From Delftia acidovorans (lineage in GTDB: Bacteria > Pseudomonadota > Gammaproteobacteria > Burkholderiales > Burkholderiaceae_C), in NCBI GenBank assembly GCA_031286585.1, contig JAITUC010000031.1, positions 124,001-188,000 on the forward strand: a stretch of DNA of 64,000 nt, read 5' to 3'. Within the stretch, counting starts at the first letter, position 1; each line of letters begins with the position of its first letter. A program made the translations under genes and the position numbers. The notes under the pieces were generated by a model. The model searched no databases. It had not been told where the DNA came from and saw only the letters and a list, made by a program, of their open reading frames with translations. Below, one piece after another: positions 60,297 to 64,000 of the stretch.

Positions 60297-61697
60297 ATGA
60301 ATATTGACCTTGGCCGGGGCGGGGCACGCTGCCCGGCGCTGCTGATCTCTTCCACGGCCTCGGGCCAGGGCAAGTCCACGCTGACGGCTGCGCTGGCGCG
60401 GCTGCATGCGCGCCAGGGGCGCCGCGTGCGCGTGTTCAAGTGCGGCCCCGACTTCCTGGACCCGCACTGGCACGAGCTGGCCAGCGGCGCGCCCGTGCAC
60501 AGCGTCGATCTGTGGATGACGGGCGAGGCCGACATGCGTGCGCGCCTGCACGCCGCCGCCCTGGAGGCCGACCTCATCCTGGTGGAAGGCGTCATGGGCC
60601 TGTTCGACGGCATGCCCTGCGCGGCCGACGTGGCCGAGCGGCTGGGCCTGCCGGTGCTGGCCGTGATCGACGCCTCGGGCATGGCCGGCACCTTTGGCGC
60701 ATTGGCCCATGGCCTGCAGCACTACCGGCCCGGCCTGCGCTGGGCTGGCCTGCTGGCCAACCGCGTGGGCAGCGCCCACCATGCCGACCTGCTGCGTGGC
60801 GGCCTGCGCGAGCCTTCGCTTTGGCTGGGCGCGCTGGCGCGGGTGCAGGGCGCAGGCGCCACCTCGCTGCTGCCCGAGCGGCACCTGGGCCTGGTTGCCG
60901 CGCATGAGCTGGACGATGCCCTGCAGCGCCTGGACGTGGCCGCCGATGCGCTGCTGGCCACGCCGCTGGGCCAGTTGCCTTGGCAGGCCGAAGCCGGCCA
61001 GGGCGCCAGCTGGCAGGACTGGTGCGTGGACTTTGAACCGAGCACGGAACCTGCCGAAGCCGTGCAGCCCTGGCTGGCGGGCCGCACCGTGGCGGTGGCG
61101 CGCGATGCGGCCTTCAGCTTCATCTACCAGGCCAACCTCGACTGCCTGCGCTCCATGGGCGCGCGGATTGCCTTCTTCTCGCCCCTGGCCGCAGAGCGCC
61201 TGCCGCAGTGCGATGCGCTGTGGCTGCCCGGCGGCTATCCGGAGCTGCACCTGGAGGCGCTGGCCGCCCATGCCGCGCTGCGCAGTGACATTGCGGCCCA
61301 CGTGGCAGCCGGCCGGCCGGTCTGGGCCGAGTGCGGCGGTATGCTCGCGCTGTGCGAACGACTGACCGACACTGCGGGCCGGACCACGGACCTCTGGGGC
61401 CTGTTGCCCGGCCATGCGCGCATGCAGCCGCGCCTGGCCGGCCTGGGCATGCAGCAACTGCCCACGCCATGGGGCCTGTTGCGCGGCCACACCTTCCACT
61501 ACAGTCGGCTGGACACGTCCATGGCCGAGGCCGGGCGCAGCAGCCGCCCCGGCCAGGCCCCCCAGCCCGACCGGGGCGAGGCGCTGTACCGCCAGGGCAG
61601 CGTGCACGCCAGCTATTTCCACGCCTGGTTTGCCTCGCAGCCGCGCGCCGTGGCGGCGCTGCTGGGCGCTGACATTCCCGCAGGCCAGGCGTCATGA
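60297..61697 (+). CDS. cobB: Cobyrinate a,c-diamide synthase (CobB/CbiA)
   Basis: The 466-residue enzyme amidates the a and c side chains of (hydrogeno)cobyrinate using glutamine and ATP. It has an N-terminal P-loop (SSTASGQGKSTLTAAL), a DRTB-type synthetase region (CGPDFLDPHWH), and a C-terminal class I glutaminase domain with the nucleophile in AECGGM (Cys near residue 346). Whether substrate is cobyrinate or hydrogenobyrinate depends on the pathway and cannot be seen here. Its TGA overlaps the ATG of cobU. Confidence 0.92.
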   Translation: MNIDLGRGGARCPALLISSTASGQGKSTLTAALARLHARQGRRVRVFKCGPDFLDPHWHELASGAPVHSVDLWMTGEADMRARLHAAALEADLILVEGVMGLFDGMPCAADVAERLGLPVLAVIDASGMAGTFGALAHGLQHYRPGLRWAGLLANRVGSAHHADLLRGGLREPSLWLGALARVQGAGATSLLPERHLGLVAAHELDDALQRLDVAADALLATPLGQLPWQAEAGQGASWQDWCVDFEPSTEPAEAVQPWLAGRTVAVARDAAFSFIYQANLDCLRSMGARIAFFSPLAAERLPQCDALWLPGGYPELHLEALAAHAALRSDIAAHVAAGRPVWAECGGMLALCERLTDTAGRTTDLWGLLPGHARMQPRLAGLGMQQLPTPWGLLRGHTFHYSRLDTSMAEAGRSSRPGQAPQPDRGEALYRQGSVHASYFHAWFASQPRAVAALLGADIPAGQAS

Positions 61698-62287
61698 CCG
61701 AGCAGATCTCCACTTATTCGCCTGCGCGCAGCCAACTCATCCTGGGAGGCCAGAAAAGCGGCAAGTCGCGCCGTGCCGAGTTGCTGGCCCGCGCCTGGCT
61801 GGATGGCGCCCTGGACCGCGAGGCCGCGCTGATCGCCACCGGCCAGCCCTGGGACGACGAAATGCGCGAGCGCATCGCCCGCCATCAGCGAGACCGCGCC
61901 GAGCGCGTGCCCGGCATGGCCACGCTTGAGGAGCCGCTGGACCTGGCCGCCATGCTGGCGCGGCACAGCACGCCGCAGCGCCTGCTGGTGGTGGACTGCC
62001 TGACGCTGTGGCTGACCAACTGGATGATGCCGGCCCAGCCTTGCGAAGAGCTGGCGCGCGGATGGGCAGGCCAGTGCACGGCCTTTCTTGCCGCCTTGCA
62101 GGCTGCGCCCGGCCCGGTGATCCTGGTCGGCAACGAGATCGGCCTGGGCGTGATCCCGCTGGGATCGCAGGTGAGGGCCTTTGTGGATGCGCTGGGTGTG
62201 CTCAACCAGCGTGCGGCGCAAAGCTGCGAAACCGTCACGCTGATGTGCGCCGGCCTGCCGCTGGCGCTCAAGGGCCCGCAGCCGTGA
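61694..62287 (+). CDS. cobU: Bifunctional adenosylcobinamide kinase/guanylyltransferase
   Basis: The 197-residue enzyme phosphorylates adenosylcobinamide and adds GMP in nucleotide-loop assembly. It has the P-loop GGQKSGKS near residues 18-25, RIARHQRDRAERV with the His used for guanylylation, and VGNEIGLGVIPLG near residues 150-162, all family hallmarks. It overlaps cobB upstream and btuF downstream (GTGA), so cobB, cobU and btuF are tightly coupled. This enzyme works both in de novo synthesis and in corrinoid salvage. Confidence 0.93.
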   Translation: MTEQISTYSPARSQLILGGQKSGKSRRAELLARAWLDGALDREAALIATGQPWDDEMRERIARHQRDRAERVPGMATLEEPLDLAAMLARHSTPQRLLVVDCLTLWLTNWMMPAQPCEELARGWAGQCTAFLAALQAAPGPVILVGNEIGLGVIPLGSQVRAFVDALGVLNQRAAQSCETVTLMCAGLPLALKGPQP

Positions 62288-63162
62288 GGCCATGGCGTCT
62301 CGCCCTGTGGGGCCTGGCGCTGGCACTGGCGCTGTCTGCGGCGCAGGCCGCCGTCCGGGTCACGGACGGGCGGGGCGTTCCGGTGGAACTGCCGCGGCCG
62401 CCGCAGCGCATCGTCAGCCTGCTGCCCTCGCTGACCGAGACCGTGTGCGAGCTGGGCGGCTGCCAGCGCCTGGTGGGCGTGGACCGCTATTCGAACTGGC
62501 CGGCCCATGTGAAGACCCTGCCCGTGGTGGGCGGCGGCATGGACCCCAACATCGAGGCCATCGTCGCGCTCAAGCCCGATCTGGTGCTGGTGTCCATGGC
62601 CTCGCGCTCGGTGGCGCGGCTGCAGGCGCTGGGCCTCAAGGTCGTGGCGCTGGAGCCGCGCACCCATGCCGATGCGCAGGCCGTGCTGCGCACCGTGGGC
62701 CAGTTGCTGGACCTGCCGCCTGGTCAGGGCGCCGACCGTGTCTGGGCCGCCATCGAGGCGCGCATGCAGGAGGTGGAGCGCAGCATGGCCCCCGCGCTGC
62801 GCGGGCAGACCGTGTATTTCGAGGTCAACCGAGGCCCCTTTGCCGCAGGCGAGTCTTCGTTCATTGGCGAGACCCTGGCGCGCCTGGGCATGCGCAACAT
62901 CGTGGGCGCGCAGCTGGGGCCGTTTCCGCGCATCAACCCTGAGTTCGTGGTACGGGCCGACCCGGACTTCATCCTGGGCGGCGATCGCAGCCTGGGCACA
63001 TCGGGCGAGCCCTATCCGGGCTGGGGCCGCATGCGTGCCATGCAGGCCGGGCGCGTCTGCCGCTTTGTGCCGGCCGAGCTGGACGTGCTGGTGCGCGCCG
63101 GCCCGCGCATGGCCGAGGGCGCCGCACTGATGGCGCGCTGCCTGAACGGGGCCGCGCGGTGA
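62284..63162 (+). CDS. btuF: Periplasmic vitamin B12-binding protein BtuF-like
   Basis: The 292-residue exported protein has a short signal peptide (about residues 1-22, ending AQAA) and a class III periplasmic binding fold: PQRIVSLLPSLTETVCELGG at the start of the first lobe and a long connecting helix at mid-protein. The GTG start at 62284 overlaps the cobU stop; no other start leaves a complete signal peptide. Location between cobU and an FecCD-type permease supports cobalamin rather than siderophore binding. Confidence 0.85.
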   Translation: MRPWRLALWGLALALALSAAQAAVRVTDGRGVPVELPRPPQRIVSLLPSLTETVCELGGCQRLVGVDRYSNWPAHVKTLPVVGGGMDPNIEAIVALKPDLVLVSMASRSVARLQALGLKVVALEPRTHADAQAVLRTVGQLLDLPPGQGADRVWAAIEARMQEVERSMAPALRGQTVYFEVNRGPFAAGESSFIGETLARLGMRNIVGAQLGPFPRINPEFVVRADPDFILGGDRSLGTSGEPYPGWGRMRAMQAGRVCRFVPAELDVLVRAGPRMAEGAALMARCLNGAAR

Positions 63163-64000
63163 TGCAGGTCCGCAGGCTCCACCGCGGCCTGGCCGCGCCC
63201 TGGATGGCACTGGCCCTGCTGGTCGTGAGTGCCCAGCTCATGCTGCTGGGCGCGGGCGTGGGGAGCACGGGCTGGGAGAGCGTGTGGGCGGCGCGCAGCG
63301 ACCCGCTGTCCTGGCAGATCGTCACCGACATCCGCCTGCCGCGCACGGCGGGCGCGTGGCTGGCGGGCGGCCTGCTGGGGCTGGCCGGGGCCATCGCCCA
63401 GGGCGTGTTCCGCAATCCGCTGGCCGATCCCTATCTGCTGGGCAGTGCCTCGGGCGCATCGCTGGGCGTTGCGTTGAGCATGGCGGCGCTGGGCGCCTCG
63501 CCCTTCGCGCTGGTGGGCCTGGCGCGCCTGGGTGTCACGGGTGCGGCCTTTGCGGGCGCGGCCCTGGCCGTGCTGCTGACCCTGGTGCTGGCCCAGGGCG
63601 TGCACAACAGCATGCGCCTGCTGCTGGCCGGCGTGGTGGTGGGGGTGGTGCTGGGCGCAGCCGCGTCCCTGGTGCTGCTGATGAACCCGGACATCATGCA
63701 GGCCATACAGGCCTTCATGCTGGGCAGTACCTCCTTCATCGGCTGGGGCGCCTGCGCGCTGATGCTGGCCGTGCTGCTGGCCACCGCCCTGGGTGCCTGG
63801 TGCCTGGGCCGCGTGCTCGACGGCCTGTCCCTGGGCGAGGCCACGGCCCACAGCCTGGGCCTGCCGCTGGCGCCGCTGCGCATGGTGCTCGTCGTGCTGC
63901 TGGCCCTGGCCACGGGCACGGCCGTGGCGCAGACCGGGCTCATCGCCTTCGTCGGCCTGGCCGCGCCGCATCTGGTGCGCTCCATGGTGCGCTCCATGCA
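63162..64000 (+). CDS. btuC: FecCD-family ABC permease BtuC-like (3' cut by window)
   Basis: The first 279 codons of an inner-membrane permease are present, beginning at an ATG that overlaps the btuF stop (TGATG). Several hydrophobic helices are visible with FecCD/BtuC motifs: IRLPRTAGAWLAGGLLGLAG, FRNPLADPYLLGSASGASLG, and GLIAFVGLAAPHLVR close to the window end, which is the region that contacts the ATPase. About 50-60 more residues and a btuD ATPase gene are expected beyond the window. Confidence 0.9.
   Translation, partial: MQVRRLHRGLAAPWMALALLVVSAQLMLLGAGVGSTGWESVWAARSDPLSWQIVTDIRLPRTAGAWLAGGLLGLAGAIAQGVFRNPLADPYLLGSASGASLGVALSMAALGASPFALVGLARLGVTGAAFAGAALAVLLTLVLAQGVHNSMRLLLAGVVVGVVLGAAASLVLLMNPDIMQAIQAFMLGSTSFIGWGACALMLAVLLATALGAWCLGRVLDGLSLGEATAHSLGLPLAPLRMVLVVLLALATGTAVAQTGLIAFVGLAAPHLVRSMVRSM

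Overview
The window is a GC-rich bacterial chromosome segment with dense gene packing. Family content (a cbb3 oxidase cluster under FNR, two Bug-type receptors, a TIGR04438 small Trp-rich protein, an IPTL-CTERM-like surface protein, HCHL-type hydroxycinnamate genes and a zapA-6S RNA locus) points to Burkholderiales, family Comamonadaceae, most likely Delftia or a close relative. That assignment is inference from gene families, not a database match. No IS element, prophage, CRISPR array, tRNA or rRNA was found.

Layout. 1-5.2 kb (minus strand): a proVWX glycine-betaine/proline ABC operon with a consensus promoter and a roughly 400-nt structured leader, then a UPF0114 membrane protein. 5.4-8.9 kb: acetyl-CoA synthetase, a LapA-domain membrane protein, a small cytochrome c and a Trp-rich small protein. 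8.9-17 kb (minus): a five-gene operon of response regulator, histidine kinase, and HME-RND adaptor, pump and outer-membrane channel. 17.1-24 kb: ilvD, then a divergent pair made of a winged-helix/kinase/TPR fusion and an IPTL-CTERM-like surface protein. 24.1-31.9 kb: a ferritin-like protein, then a hydroxycinnamate (ferulate/coumarate) cluster of hydratase-lyase, ADP-forming CoA ligase, MFS transporter, acyl-CoA dehydrogenase and MarR regulator. 32-42.2 kb: lgt, then a malonate-type locus with malonyl-CoA decarboxylase, two Bug receptors, a GntR regulator, an enoyl-CoA hydratase, a CoA transferase and MatB. 42.3-54.3 kb: a microaerobic module of usp, ccoI, ccoS, ccoNOQP, ccoG, ccoH, fnr, hemN and a DsbD_2-like membrane protein. 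54.4-59 kb: an HD-GYP protein coupled to a PAS-GGDEF-EAL protein, then a TSUP permease. 59-60 kb: 6S RNA, zapA and a ZapB-like coiled coil. 60.3-64 kb: cobB, cobU, btuF and btuC (cut by the window end).

How the genes work together. The microaerobic module looks like one circuit. FNR-type boxes lie in the usp/ccoI gap, across the end of ccoS just upstream of ccoN, and in the fnr/hemN gap; the fnr gene encodes the four-cysteine sensor. CcoI, CcoS, CcoG and CcoH assemble the copper- and haem-containing cbb3 oxidase, and HemN supplies haem when oxygen is low. The hydroxycinnamate genes would convert ferulate-type acids to aromatic aldehyde plus acetyl-CoA, but no aldehyde dehydrogenase is in the window. 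The malonate locus would activate malonate (MatB or the CoA transferase) and decarboxylate it (Mcd) to acetyl-CoA. The terminal cob/btu genes combine corrinoid salvage with vitamin B12 uptake.

The least explained parts are the kinase/IPTL-CTERM pair, the proV leader, an 11-bp-arm operator upstream of the hydroxycinnamate genes, and a dispersed intergenic repeat present twice.
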